From Bacteroidota bacterium (GTDB lineage Bacteria > Bacteroidota > Bacteroidia > Bacteroidales > Bacteroidaceae): a stretch of 64,000 bases of DNA. The stretch covers positions 1 to 64,000 of the forward strand of contig JAFABG010000036.1 in the NCBI GenBank assembly GCA_023426145.1, given 5' to 3'. The number at the start of each line of letters is the position of its first letter. Position 1 is the first letter of the stretch. This document shows, piece by piece, positions 35,061-43,271 of this stretch. Below the pieces are notes generated by a model. It ran no database searches, was not told where the DNA came from, and saw only the letters and a list, made by a program, of their open reading frames with translations. The translations under genes and the position numbers were made by a program.

Positions 35061-37700
35061 TTATAATTGCTTCAATGCTGCAATACTTTCTTTCAAAGAA
35101 CTAATGATACTTTCTGCATCAGCTTGTTTCTTCCGTTCCATTTCAATAACAGCATCAGGAGCATTGCTAACAAATTTCTCATTACTTAGTTTTTTCAGAA
35201 CTCCTTGCAAGAATCCTTCTTTATGCTTAAGTTCAGCTTCCATACGAGCAATTTCCGCTTCAGCATCAATCATATTTCCAAGAGGCACAGCAAATTCAGT
35301 AGTGCCTACCATAAAGGATACCGCGCCATCGACTTTACTATCAACGACATCCATAACAGATAAGTTACACATTTTGCGAATCACAGCATTAAACTCTGCG
35401 ACAGGATTTTCACCTACAATTTGTAGTTCCAATTCTTCCTTTTGAGCAATATTCTTCTGCAAACGAATACTACGGATATTGCTGATCACTTCCTTCACAA
35501 CTTCAAACTGATTCACTACCTCTTTATCAAAATGATCATCCATCTTTATAGGGCTAACCATCAAGCTCTCTCCTGACTCAACATTACGTTCAGCCATCTG
35601 CTGCCATAGTTCTTCAGTAATGAATGGCATAAATGGATGAAGAAGATGTAGCAAATTGTTCAGATAAGCAAGAGTTGCATCGTAAGTAGCCCGATCTATA
35701 CCCTGACCATAAGCAGGCTTAATCATTTCTAAATACCAAGATGAAAACTCATCCCAGAATAGTTTGTAGACAGCCATCAATGCTTCACTTAAACGATACT
35801 TGCTAAACAAATCTGCCATTTCAGCTGCCACTCCGTTCTGCTTAGCTTCAAACCAACGAACAGCTAGTTTTGCAGCCTCCGGAGACTCAACATTTTCGTC
35901 TACCACCCAACCTTTTATCAATCGGAAAGCATTCCATATTTTATTGCAGAAGTTACGTCCTTGTTCGCAAAGAGTATCATCAAAAAGAATATCATTGCCA
36001 GCCGGAGCAGCCAACATCATTCCCATACGAACTCCATCTGCACCAAATTTTTCAATCAGATCGAGAGGATCAGGAGAATTACCTAGAGATTTGGACATCT
36101 TACGTCCTAATTTATCGCGTACGATTCCAGTGAAATAAACATTTTTAAAAGGCATGACACCTTGATATTCATAACCGGCCATGATCATACGAGCTACCCA
36201 GAAGAAAATAATATCAGGTGCTGTCACCAAGTCACTTGTGGGATAGTAATAGTTGATCTCTTCATTTCCGGGGTTATTAATACCATCAAACAAAGAAATA
36301 GGCCATAACCAAGAAGAGAACCAAGTATCAAGACAGTCTTCATCTTGACGAAGATCTTCCATTACTAAAGCTGAATTCCCTGTTTTTTCTTTCGCTTTTT
36401 CCAAAGCCTCCTCGGGTGTAGCAGCTACTACATAACCACCTTCAGGCAAGAAATAGGCTGGTATTTGATGTCCCCACCACAATTGACGGCTGATACACCA
36501 ATCTTTAATATTCTCCATCCAATGGCTATATGTGTTTTTATATTTCGCCGGATAGAATTTAATATCGTCCTTCATCACTGGTTCAAGAGCGATCTGAGCC
36601 AAATGTTCCATTTTTAAGAACCATTGCATAGAAAGCTTCGGTTCAATAACAACATTGGTTCGCTCTGAATATCCTACCTTATTGGTATATGCCTCTGTCT
36701 TATCCAATAATTCGGCTGACTGAAGATCTTTTTCTATTTGCTTGCGAACTTCAAAACGATCCATTCCGACATATAGTCCTGCTGCATCACTCAAAGTTCC
36801 ATTATCGTTGAAGATATCAATAGTAGGTAAATTGTACTTCTCACCCAACATATAGTCGTTAACGTCATGCGCGGGAGTTACTTTCAAGCAACCTGTACCG
36901 AACTCAATATCAACATAATCATCTTCTATGACAGGAATGACGCGATTCACCAAAGGAACAATCACTTTTTTCCCCTTCAACCACTCGTTCTTTGGATCAT
37001 TAGGATTAATACACATAGCTGTATCCCCCATTATGGTTTCAGGACGAGTAGTAGCGACTACAGCATATCGACCTTCGGGATCACCTTCGACCTTATATCT
37101 CAAATAATAGAGTTTTCCGTGTTCTTCCTTATAGATCACTTCTTCGTCAGAAAGTGCAGTTAAAGCTTGGGGATCCCAGTTTACCATTCGAACCCCACGA
37201 TAGATCAAGCCTTTATTGTATAAATCAACAAAAACTTTCAACACACTTTTACTACGAACCTCATCCATAGTGAAAGCTGTACGCTCCCAATCGCAAGATG
37301 CACCTAGTTTCCGAAGTTGCTTCAATATTATTCCGCCATGTTCTTCGGTCCATTCCCAAGCATGTTTCAAAAACTCTTCGCGAGTTAAATCCGTTTTTTT
37401 AATTCCTTTGGCTGCAAGTTTATTAACCACTTTAGCCTCGGTAGCTATAGAAGCATGATCGGTACCTGGCACCCAGCAGGCATTTTTGCCTTCCATACGG
37501 GCACGACGTACCAAAATATCCTGAATGGTATTATTAAGCATATGACCCATGTGCAACACACCTGTGACGTTCGGAGGAGGAATAACGATGGTGTAGGGCT
37601 CACGACCATCGGGTTTCGAACTAAATAAACGGTGTTCCAGCCAATACTGGTACCACTTTCCCTCCACATCAGCGGGATTGTACTTACTTGCTAATTCCAT
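35061..37700 (-). CDS. valS: Valyl-tRNA synthetase
   Basis: This class I synthetase charges tRNA-Val. The 879-residue protein carries the HIGH motif as His-Met-Gly-His (50-53, in Pro-Pro-Asn-Val-Thr-Gly-Val-Leu-His-Met-Gly-His) and Lys-Met-Ser-Lys-Ser at about 533-537. The editing (CP1) domain with Thr-Thr-Arg-Pro-Glu-Thr lies near 220, then the anticodon-binding domain, then a C-terminal coiled-coil arm (about 810-879). Length is normal. Confidence 0.98.
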   Translation of the reverse strand: MELASKYNPADVEGKWYQYWLEHRLFSSKPDGREPYTIVIPPPNVTGVLHMGHMLNNTIQDILVRRARMEGKNACWVPGTDHASIATEAKVVNKLAAKGIKKTDLTREEFLKHAWEWTEEHGGIILKQLRKLGASCDWERTAFTMDEVRSKSVLKVFVDLYNKGLIYRGVRMVNWDPQALTALSDEEVIYKEEHGKLYYLRYKVEGDPEGRYAVVATTRPETIMGDTAMCINPNDPKNEWLKGKKVIVPLVNRVIPVIEDDYVDIEFGTGCLKVTPAHDVNDYMLGEKYNLPTIDIFNDNGTLSDAAGLYVGMDRFEVRKQIEKDLQSAELLDKTEAYTNKVGYSERTNVVIEPKLSMQWFLKMEHLAQIALEPVMKDDIKFYPAKYKNTYSHWMENIKDWCISRQLWWGHQIPAYFLPEGGYVVAATPEEALEKAKEKTGNSALVMEDLRQDEDCLDTWFSSWLWPISLFDGINNPGNEEINYYYPTSDLVTAPDIIFFWVARMIMAGYEYQGVMPFKNVYFTGIVRDKLGRKMSKSLGNSPDPLDLIEKFGADGVRMGMMLAAPAGNDILFDDTLCEQGRNFCNKIWNAFRLIKGWVVDENVESPEAAKLAVRWFEAKQNGVAAEMADLFSKYRLSEALMAVYKLFWDEFSSWYLEMIKPAYGQGIDRATYDATLAYLNNLLHLLHPFMPFITEELWQQMAERNVESGESLMVSPIKMDDHFDKEVVNQFEVVKEVISNIRSIRLQKNIAQKEELELQIVGENPVAEFNAVIRKMCNLSVMDVVDSKVDGAVSFMVGTTEFAVPLGNMIDAEAEIARMEAELKHKEGFLQGVLKKLSNEKFVSNAPDAVIEMERKKQADAESIISSLKESIAALKQL

Positions 37701-37746
37701 GTTTCTTTATGTATATAAAATGATATATTCGAAAAAATAACGGGTG

Positions 37747-37754
37747 CAAAATTA
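37747..37754 (-). promoter_or_regulatory. -7 promoter box of valS
   Basis: TAATTTTG on the minus strand lies 46 bases upstream of the valS ATG. Confidence 0.5.
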
Positions 37755-37765
37755 ATAATTTTAAT

Positions 37766-38404
37766 TCAAATCTTACCACCCTGTGGCCGTTTCTCTGCCC
37801 TGAAAGAGAATTTATATCCCTCATAGACAGCTATTCCGTAAAATAAAGTCGAAATTGAAGCTACATTCTCAACCATAACAGAAAAGATTGAATGGTAGTT
37901 GGCCGTGACTAGCACCTCAAAAAATGACAAGCCAGACTCCTTACTAGCCAATCCGACAATAGTAATAAAATCACCAAGAAGACAACTAATCAAGGCGAGC
38001 AATGCTCCACAAATACCAAATATGGGTCTCACTCCTTTACCTTTTCGCATAGCATAACCTACAAGAAAACCAATTCCAATGGCCATATATCCTATTTTAT
38101 AACCCGTTATGAGAGATACAAGTCCCCATGCCACTGCTCCTAATAGGCATGCCATAGATGCATACAATAATCCTTTGGAGAGATCTTCTTCAGCAAAGAG
38201 TTCGTCGTAGGTCATAGATATAGGAAAATCGTCGGGTTTTGGAGGAGCCATCTTCAACAGTTCCTCATCCTTTTCAAAAGTTTCACACTCGCTTTCGAAA
38301 GCAGGGAGCTCTCCGCTACGTTTGCAAACGAGCCCCTTACGAGTTATAAAATCACGGAAAATGCAATTCCGGCAATATTTTTCGATATCTTCAGTAGTAG
38401 CCAT
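37766..38404 (-). CDS. Membrane protein with N-terminal four-cysteine motif
   Basis: The 212-residue protein starts with a compact cytosolic cysteine cluster: Cys-Arg-Asn-Cys near residues 10-13, then Val-Cys-Lys-Arg near 26 and Glu-Cys-Glu-Thr-Phe near 39, which could bind zinc or an Fe-S cluster. About four hydrophobic segments follow between residues 80 and 200. I recognise no named family. It lies 65 bases upstream of valS with its own promoter. ATG at 38404 is preferred over GTG at 38407. Confidence 0.6.
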   Translation of the reverse strand: MATTEDIEKYCRNCIFRDFITRKGLVCKRSGELPAFESECETFEKDEELLKMAPPKPDDFPISMTYDELFAEEDLSKGLLYASMACLLGAVAWGLVSLITGYKIGYMAIGIGFLVGYAMRKGKGVRPIFGICGALLALISCLLGDFITIVGLASKESGLSFFEVLVTANYHSIFSVMVENVASISTLFYGIAVYEGYKFSFRAEKRPQGGKI

Positions 38405-38427
38405 CACTTGTTTTAACAGTTTTTTCG

Positions 38428-38435
38428 CAAATATA
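38428..38435 (-). promoter_or_regulatory. -7 promoter box of the four-cysteine membrane protein
   Basis: TATATTTG on the minus strand lies 23 bases upstream of the ATG at 38404. Confidence 0.55.
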
Positions 38436-38469
38436 GAAGTATTTTCTCGCGTGACATTTATTTAATGCA

Positions 38470-38477
38470 TATTTTTG
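38470..38477 (+). promoter_or_regulatory. -7 promoter box of the DUF3810 gene
   Basis: TATTTTTG lies 19 bases before the first ATG at 38497, divergent from the previous promoter. Confidence 0.5.
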
Positions 38478-38496
38478 TTGACTAAATTCTGAGTTT

Positions 38497-39570
38497 ATGA
38501 TGAAACGAAAAGTGAAAATTCGATATATCTTAGCGGGGATTCTAATGGCGCTAATAGGAATAACCCAATTTATCCCAGCCTTAGGAATGCTCTATTCTCA
38601 AACTGTTTACCCAATCATCGCTTATCTTTTATCATCAATCTCCAACCTCTTCCCTTTTGCTATTGGAGATTTATTTATCTTCCTAAGCATTGTCGGAGTC
38701 ATCATTTATCCTTTCTACGCACGTATTCGGAGAAAAATGAAATGGAGGAAAATCATACTTCGAGATGGGGAATATCTTTTGTGGATCTATATTTGGTTTT
38801 ACCTTGCTTGGGGACTAAATTATTCACAACCCAACTTTTACCAACGCACTCATATTGCATATACAGCTTATACACCTGAAAATTTCAGTGCATTCGTAGA
38901 TCGTTATATCACTCAGCTGAATCGTTCGTACACTCCCGTTAATAGTATTAATGAAGAATTAACGCGTCAAGAATCCGTTCGTTTATACAATCTGCTAAGC
39001 GATAGCCTCGGGGTCCATCGCCCTCCTCATGAGTCGCCTCGAGTTAAAACCATGTTATTTACACCTTTCATATCGATGGTAGGTGTAACTGGAAGTATGG
39101 GGCCTTTCTTTTGTGAGTTTACTTTAAACGGAGATTTATTGCCTGCTAATTATCCAGCAACGTATGCCCATGAGCTAGCCCATTTACTTGGAATTACCAG
39201 CGAAGCAGAGGCAAACTTCTATGCTTATCAAGTCTGTATACGCTCAAAAGCGATGGGATTACGCTTCTCGGGGTATTTCTCTGTTTTAAACCACGTGCTA
39301 GGGAATGCGCGCAGACTGCTCTCAGAGGAAGAGTATATGAGATTACTTCACAAAATTCGGCCTGAAATTATTGAATTAGCGAAGCAAAATCAGGCATATT
39401 GGAGTGAAAAATATAGCCCGATAGTAGGAGAAATTCAAGACTGGATCTACGATTTATATCTTAAAGGAAATAAGATTGAAAGTGGGCGACAAAATTACTC
39501 GGAAGTAATCGGATTGCTCATATCTTATCAAGAATGGGAAAATAAAGAATCAGTAAATAAACATATATAG
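38497..39570 (+). CDS. DUF3810 family putative membrane metalloprotease
   Basis: This 357-residue inner-membrane protein has three hydrophobic segments in the first 110 residues. The following domain contains the zinc-protease motif His-Glu-Leu-Ala-His (residues 225-229) and, nine residues later, Glu-Ala-Glu-Ala-Asn-Phe, which provides a third ligand. This is the DUF3810 arrangement. Substrate and in vivo activity are unknown. It probably shares a transcript with mazG, which starts 12 bases downstream. Confidence 0.85.
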   Translation: MMKRKVKIRYILAGILMALIGITQFIPALGMLYSQTVYPIIAYLLSSISNLFPFAIGDLFIFLSIVGVIIYPFYARIRRKMKWRKIILRDGEYLLWIYIWFYLAWGLNYSQPNFYQRTHIAYTAYTPENFSAFVDRYITQLNRSYTPVNSINEELTRQESVRLYNLLSDSLGVHRPPHESPRVKTMLFTPFISMVGVTGSMGPFFCEFTLNGDLLPANYPATYAHELAHLLGITSEAEANFYAYQVCIRSKAMGLRFSGYFSVLNHVLGNARRLLSEEEYMRLLHKIRPEIIELAKQNQAYWSEKYSPIVGEIQDWIYDLYLKGNKIESGRQNYSEVIGLLISYQEWENKESVNKHI

Positions 39571-39582
39571 TAAAATTAAGTG

Positions 39583-40371
39583 ATGTTACATACAAGAAAA
39601 GAACAAATGGAGGCTTTCGGACGCTTCCTCGACATTCTCGACGAACTTCGCGTGAAATGCCCTTGGGATAGGAAACAAACGAATGAAAGCCTACGTCCCA
39701 ACACCATAGAAGAGACTTATGAATTGTGCGATGCCTTGATGAGAGATGACAAAAAGGATATTTGTAAAGAACTAGGAGATGTATTGTTGCATGTTGCCTT
39801 CTACTCTAAAATAGGGTCGGAAAGTGGAGATTTTGATATAAAAGATGTATGCGACAGCTTGTGCGAGAAATTAATTTATCGTCATCCACATGTCTTCGGA
39901 GATGCGAAAGCTGAAACGGCAGGACAAGTTTCTGAAAATTGGGAACAACTGAAACTAAAAGAAAAAGATGGAAATAAAAGCGTTTTGAGTGGTGTTCCAG
40001 CTGCCCTCCCATCATTGATTAAGGCTTATCGGATTCAAGACAAAGCCCGTAACGTAGGGTTTGACTGGGAGGAACGAGAGCAAGTTTGGGACAAGGTTAA
40101 AGAAGAAATTGCGGAATTTCAAGAAGAAGTAGCCAACTTGGATAAAGATAAAGCAGAAGCCGAATTCGGAGATGTAATGTTCAGCCTAATAAATGCAGCA
40201 CGACTCTATAAGATCAATCCAGATAATGCTTTGGAATTGACTAATCAAAAATTTATCCGACGATTTAACTATCTTGAAAATCACACTATCAAGGAAGGAA
40301 AGAACTTAAAAGACATGACTCTTGCAGAAATGGATGCTATTTGGAACGAAGCTAAGTCCAAAGAATCGTAA
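39583..40371 (+). CDS. mazG: Nucleoside triphosphate pyrophosphohydrolase MazG
   Basis: MazG hydrolyses (d)NTPs to the monophosphates and pyrophosphate, clearing aberrant nucleotides. The 262-residue protein has two MazG-type all-alpha units. The first includes Cys-Pro-Trp-Asp-Arg, Glu-Glu-Thr-Tyr-Glu and Glu-Leu-Gly-Asp-Val-Leu-Leu-His (Mg ligands); the second has Glu-Ile-Ala-Glu-Phe and Glu-Phe-Gly-Asp-Val-Met-Phe. ATG at 39583 is preferred over the adjacent GTG. It is the last core gene before the accessory region. Confidence 0.95.
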   Translation: MLHTRKEQMEAFGRFLDILDELRVKCPWDRKQTNESLRPNTIEETYELCDALMRDDKKDICKELGDVLLHVAFYSKIGSESGDFDIKDVCDSLCEKLIYRHPHVFGDAKAETAGQVSENWEQLKLKEKDGNKSVLSGVPAALPSLIKAYRIQDKARNVGFDWEEREQVWDKVKEEIAEFQEEVANLDKDKAEAEFGDVMFSLINAARLYKINPDNALELTNQKFIRRFNYLENHTIKEGKNLKDMTLAEMDAIWNEAKSKES

Positions 40372-40388
40372 TAGACTAAATCAGAGTC

Positions 40389-40587
40389 AACCATTTCCAG
40401 GGAAATACACAACCATTTCCATGAAAATACAGTGGAGCCGATCGTTTCACTGTATGAAACAAAGGTTTCTATGCCTTTGGAACTAAAGTTTCAAGCCTAA
40501 GAAACTAAATTTTCTCACTAATGAAACCAAAGTTTCTAGCCACTGAAACTCTTGTATCAAAGTACAGAAACCAGACTTCTTCGCTAG
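40389..40587 (+). repeat. Tandem array of nine 22-bp units with dyad symmetry
   Basis: Units begin at 40389, 40411, 40433, 40455 (23 bp), 40478, 40500, 40522, 40544 and 40566. The first two share AACCATTTCCA and a TTTCC/GGAAA-type dyad. Units 4-7 share the core GAAACnAAAGTTTC, itself an inverted repeat, and units 8-9 retain only GAAAC. The 22-bp step is close to two DNA turns, which would put all dyads on one face. No open reading frame runs through. The array ends 12 bp before the IS66 insertion. Function is unknown; protein binding sites are one possibility. Confidence 0.8.
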
Positions 40588-40591
40588 AGCG

Positions 40592-40599
40592 TGACAGCA
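40592..40599 (+). repeat. IS66 target-site duplication, left copy
   Basis: TGACAGCA directly precedes the left inverted repeat and is identical to 43107-43114. Eight bases is the duplication length of IS66-family elements. Confidence 0.95.
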
Positions 40600-40626
40600 G
40601 TAAGCGTCTCCGCGATTCTACATTGT
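40600..40626 (+). repeat. IS66 left terminal inverted repeat
   Basis: 26 of 27 bases match the reverse complement of 43080-43106. Confidence 0.95.
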
Positions 40627-40678
40627 ATCACCTATCTCTTTTGTTTATTTTTGTTCCATCAACTTCATTTTTAGAATT

Positions 40679-41068
40679 ATGGAACAGCAAACAGCGTTGA
40701 ATCGCTATGAACAAACTTGGCTCAGATTTACCAAGGAACTGCAATCTAATCCAAGTATCACATTACGTGCCGTCTGCAGAGCAATGCATACCAGTTCTTA
40801 TGCCATGAGTAAGTGGGCATCCAGAAAGGGTTATTCTGTAGCCAAAGCTAAGGCTTCTATTTCCACTCCCGCTGGTGAGCTTCCCTCGAGTTTTGTTCGT
40901 ATAGAAGCTAAGGGTGAACCTCACATTTATAAAGAATCCCTTCTAAGTGGTATAAGTATCACTTTCAATAGTGGCACCACAGTCAACATCAAGCAAGGTG
41001 ATGCCCGGAGTGTGGTCAGAATCATCAGCTTATATGAGAGAAAGGATGGTGAGTTGTGTATTCGCTAA
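40679..41068 (+). CDS. tnpA: IS66 accessory protein TnpA-like
   Basis: This 129-residue protein sits in the first position of the IS66 element. An N-terminal helix-turn-helix-like region (Leu-Arg-Ala-Val-Cys-Arg-Ala-Met-His near 29-37, then Tyr-Ala-Met-Ser-Lys-Trp) and a C-terminal Ile-Lys-Gln-Gly-Asp-Ala stretch fit the IS66 OrfA group. It is required for transposition in characterised relatives. Its end overlaps tnpB by 13 bases, suggesting translational coupling. Confidence 0.85.
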   Translation: MEQQTALNRYEQTWLRFTKELQSNPSITLRAVCRAMHTSSYAMSKWASRKGYSVAKAKASISTPAGELPSSFVRIEAKGEPHIYKESLLSGISITFNSGTTVNIKQGDARSVVRIISLYERKDGELCIR

Positions 41069-41406
41069 CTTCCGGGAACAAATACTATCTCTATCAGGGT
41101 TTCATTCGGATGAACTTGGGGATAGATGGACTATACAAACTAGTGCGTTCACAGATGCAACAACTCTCTCCCATATCTGGGGATGCATTTATTTTCTTGG
41201 GCAGACGCAGGCAGGGAGTGAAAATTCTTAAATGGGATGGCGATGGCTTTTTGCTTTATTACAAACGTTTGGAAGGTGGTACGTTTGAATTACCTGTCTT
41301 TAATCCCAATACGGGTAATTATGAGATATCTTATACCGCTTTGACCTTCATCTTGAACGGTGTTTCGTTAAAGTCTGTAAGGCTTCGGAAACGTTTTAGA
41401 TTATGA
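41056..41406 (+). CDS. tnpB: IS66 accessory protein TnpB
   Basis: This 116-residue protein starts at GTG 41056. The family signature is clear: Tyr-Leu-Tyr-Gln-Gly-Phe-Ile-Arg-Met-Asn-Leu-Gly-Ile-Asp-Gly-Leu near residues 11-26, then Phe-Leu-Gly-Arg-Arg-Arg-Gln-Gly-Val-Lys-Ile-Leu-Lys-Trp-Asp-Gly. It is the conserved IS66 Orf2 of unknown biochemical role and is unrelated to the IS200/IS605 TnpB nuclease. Confidence 0.93.
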   Translation: MYSLTSGNKYYLYQGFIRMNLGIDGLYKLVRSQMQQLSPISGDAFIFLGRRRQGVKILKWDGDGFLLYYKRLEGGTFELPVFNPNTGNYEISYTALTFILNGVSLKSVRLRKRFRL

Positions 41407-41492
41407 TTTAAATGCTTGATATAATGTGTTTTAGTTCTTAAATAATAGCATTTATTCTTGCGTAATCCATTGATTTTTAGTATCTTTATGCA

Positions 41493-43046
41493 ATGAAAAA
41501 GGATGAAATAGTTGCATTGCTGAAGGAACAACTGACCAAATCGGAAGCACGCGAAAAAGAACTTCTTTGCAGAATTGATCGTTTGCTGGAAGAAGTGGCT
41601 TCGCTCAAAGAGGCACTCCTACAGAAAGGCGAATCCCTAGATAGGCAAAAACGCATAGCCAAGGGAATCGCCAGACTTGTTTCAAATTCATCCGAAAAGC
41701 AGCAGCCAGAACAGCCTGATCCGGAAAAGCAGAAAGCCCTTGAAGAAGAGAGATCTGCCAAACGAAGGACTAGAAAAAACAATGGAGCCACAAGGGATAT
41801 GCATTATGAAATGGAAACGCAAGAGCATGATATATATCCTGATGATCCGGAATTTGATTTATCAAAAGCTCGTCTTTTTTCCAGAGATCCCCGTATCTGC
41901 ATTCGCTATGAATGCGTACCGATGCGGTTCATCAAACATGTGTACAAGATATACAGCTATACCCAGAATGACAAGTTCTTTGAGGGAAAGACTCCTGCGT
42001 CAGCTTTTCTAAATTCCAGTTATGATGGTTCCTTCATTGCCGGACTCATGGAGCTCAGATACATATATTCTTTACCTATAGAAAGAATTATCAACTACTT
42101 CGAAGGACATGGGTTCATCCTGAAAAAGCCTACAGCGCACAAGTTGATTGAACGGGCATCGGAATTGTTTGAGAATCTGTATAAATGCATAAGGCAAACC
42201 GTATTGCAAGATTCTTACATCTGTGCCGATGAAACTTTTTACAGGGTCCTGATACCGGAGAAAAACAAAAAAGGGAAAAGAGTCAAGAAAGGATATATAT
42301 GGGTCTTTATTGGGATGAGAAGCAAAATGATCTATCTGCTTTATGACAATGGAGCCCGTACAGAAGAAGTTATCCTTGAGGAATTGAAGAACTATAAAGG
42401 AATTATCCAAAGTGACGGCTATGCTCCATATAGGAAGTTGGAAAGAGCTGATTACCCTGAGATCATCCGAATTCCATGTATCCAACACATAAAAAGAAAG
42501 TTTATAGACTGCGGTGAAGATGACCCGGATGCCAAAGAGGTTGTAGGTCTGTTCAACAGTTTGTATCATGAAGAGCACAAACATAAAATAGGAATCGACG
42601 GATGGACAGAGGAACACCAACTTGATTATAGAAGGAAATATGCACCGGATATCCTGGGAGAGTTAAGCGATAAAATTGATGAAATAGAAAACCGGGGAGA
42701 CCTGCTTCCCAAGAGTGAACTTCAGGCAGCCATTACTTACTTGCGCAACGAATGGAGGGTCATGGTTGAAATCTTCAATCATGGAGAAGTTCATTTGGAT
42801 AACAATGAAGTGGAGCGCTACAATAGGTATCTATCTTTATCCAGAAGAAATTCTTTGTTCTTCGGCAGTCATAAGGGCGCTGAACGGGGAGCCATACTGT
42901 ATACTTTGGCATTAACCTGCAGAATGCAGAAAGTGAATCTCTTTGATTACCTGACAGACATCATCAACCGAACAGCAGAATGGGCACCAAATACACCCCT
43001 AGAGAAATACAGAGATTTACTTCCTGATAAATGGAAAAACGGTTAA
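41493..43046 (+). CDS. tnpC: IS66 family transposase TnpC
   Basis: This 517-residue DDE transposase begins with a coiled coil (about 1-65) and a Glu/Lys/Arg-rich linker. The catalytic core has Asp in Cys-Ala-Asp-Glu-Thr-Phe (near 246), Asp in Gln-Ser-Asp-Gly-Tyr-Ala-Pro-Tyr (near 307) and Glu in Asn-Asn-Glu-Val-Glu-Arg-Tyr (near 434). The zinc-finger region typical of many IS66 TnpC proteins is not evident. No stops or frameshifts are seen, so it should be functional. Confidence 0.95.
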   Translation: MKKDEIVALLKEQLTKSEAREKELLCRIDRLLEEVASLKEALLQKGESLDRQKRIAKGIARLVSNSSEKQQPEQPDPEKQKALEEERSAKRRTRKNNGATRDMHYEMETQEHDIYPDDPEFDLSKARLFSRDPRICIRYECVPMRFIKHVYKIYSYTQNDKFFEGKTPASAFLNSSYDGSFIAGLMELRYIYSLPIERIINYFEGHGFILKKPTAHKLIERASELFENLYKCIRQTVLQDSYICADETFYRVLIPEKNKKGKRVKKGYIWVFIGMRSKMIYLLYDNGARTEEVILEELKNYKGIIQSDGYAPYRKLERADYPEIIRIPCIQHIKRKFIDCGEDDPDAKEVVGLFNSLYHEEHKHKIGIDGWTEEHQLDYRRKYAPDILGELSDKIDEIENRGDLLPKSELQAAITYLRNEWRVMVEIFNHGEVHLDNNEVERYNRYLSLSRRNSLFFGSHKGAERGAILYTLALTCRMQKVNLFDYLTDIINRTAEWAPNTPLEKYRDLLPDKWKNG

Positions 43047-43070
43047 TGGACTTTACTATTAACCGTTTTT
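43035..43070 (+). terminator. Terminator at the end of tnpC
   Basis: The 13-bp arms AAAAACGGTTAAT and ATTAACCGTTTTT enclose a 10-base loop and are followed by a T-rich stretch. The tnpC stop codon lies in the left arm. Confidence 0.8.
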
Positions 43071-43079
43071 CTTTTGCTG

Positions 43080-43106
43080 ACAATGTGGAATCGCGGAGAC
43101 GCTTAC
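43080..43106 (-). repeat. IS66 right terminal inverted repeat
   Basis: This is the reverse complement of the left repeat with one mismatch at the twentieth base. Confidence 0.95.
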
Positions 43107-43114
43107 TGACAGCA
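43107..43114 (+). repeat. IS66 target-site duplication, right copy
   Basis: TGACAGCA, identical to 40592-40599. Confidence 0.95.
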
Positions 43115-43118
43115 AAGC

Positions 43119-43205
43119 TACTGTCACGTTGCTATCACCCCTTGCTGTCACATCATATTGATCACATAATCATCAATTTACATCCATTTATGTGACAGAT
43201 GACAG
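43119..43205 (+). repeat. TGCTGTCAC-type repeats right of the IS66 element
   Basis: Three imperfect copies of the 9-mer T(A/G)CT(G/A)TCAC end at 43127, 43138 and 43151. Inverted forms GTGACAG and ATGACAG occur at 43192-43198 and 43199-43205, and another GTGACAG overlaps the left duplication at 40591-40597. Removing the IS rejoins GTGACAG and CTGTCAC as a near palindrome. This family differs from the 22-bp array. The 43152-43191 stretch between them is AT-rich with nothing else visible. Confidence 0.65.
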
Positions 43206-43271
43206 CCAATTTTTATTTTTTAATTTATATGTAGAGAGTATATATTACTCCCCCAATAATAACTGATATAA

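Larger units (their letters stand above)
40600..43106 (+). mobile_element. IS66-family insertion sequence, apparently intact
   Basis: This 2507-bp element is bounded by 27-bp inverted repeats (40600-40626 and 43080-43106, one mismatch) beginning GTAAGCGTCTCCGCG. It carries the canonical IS66 order tnpA-like, tnpB and tnpC, all open. The flanking TGACAGCA duplications are perfect. All this indicates a recent insertion, between the 22-bp array and the TGCTGTCAC repeats downstream of mazG. Confidence 0.96.

Noticed and set aside
40389..40587. Possible CRISPR array
   Set aside because: The 22-bp units are contiguous and diverged, with no unique spacers between constant repeats and no cas genes nearby.
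41056..41406. RNA-guided nuclease TnpB
   Set aside because: This is the IS66 Orf2 protein, which shares only the name with the IS605-type TnpB.
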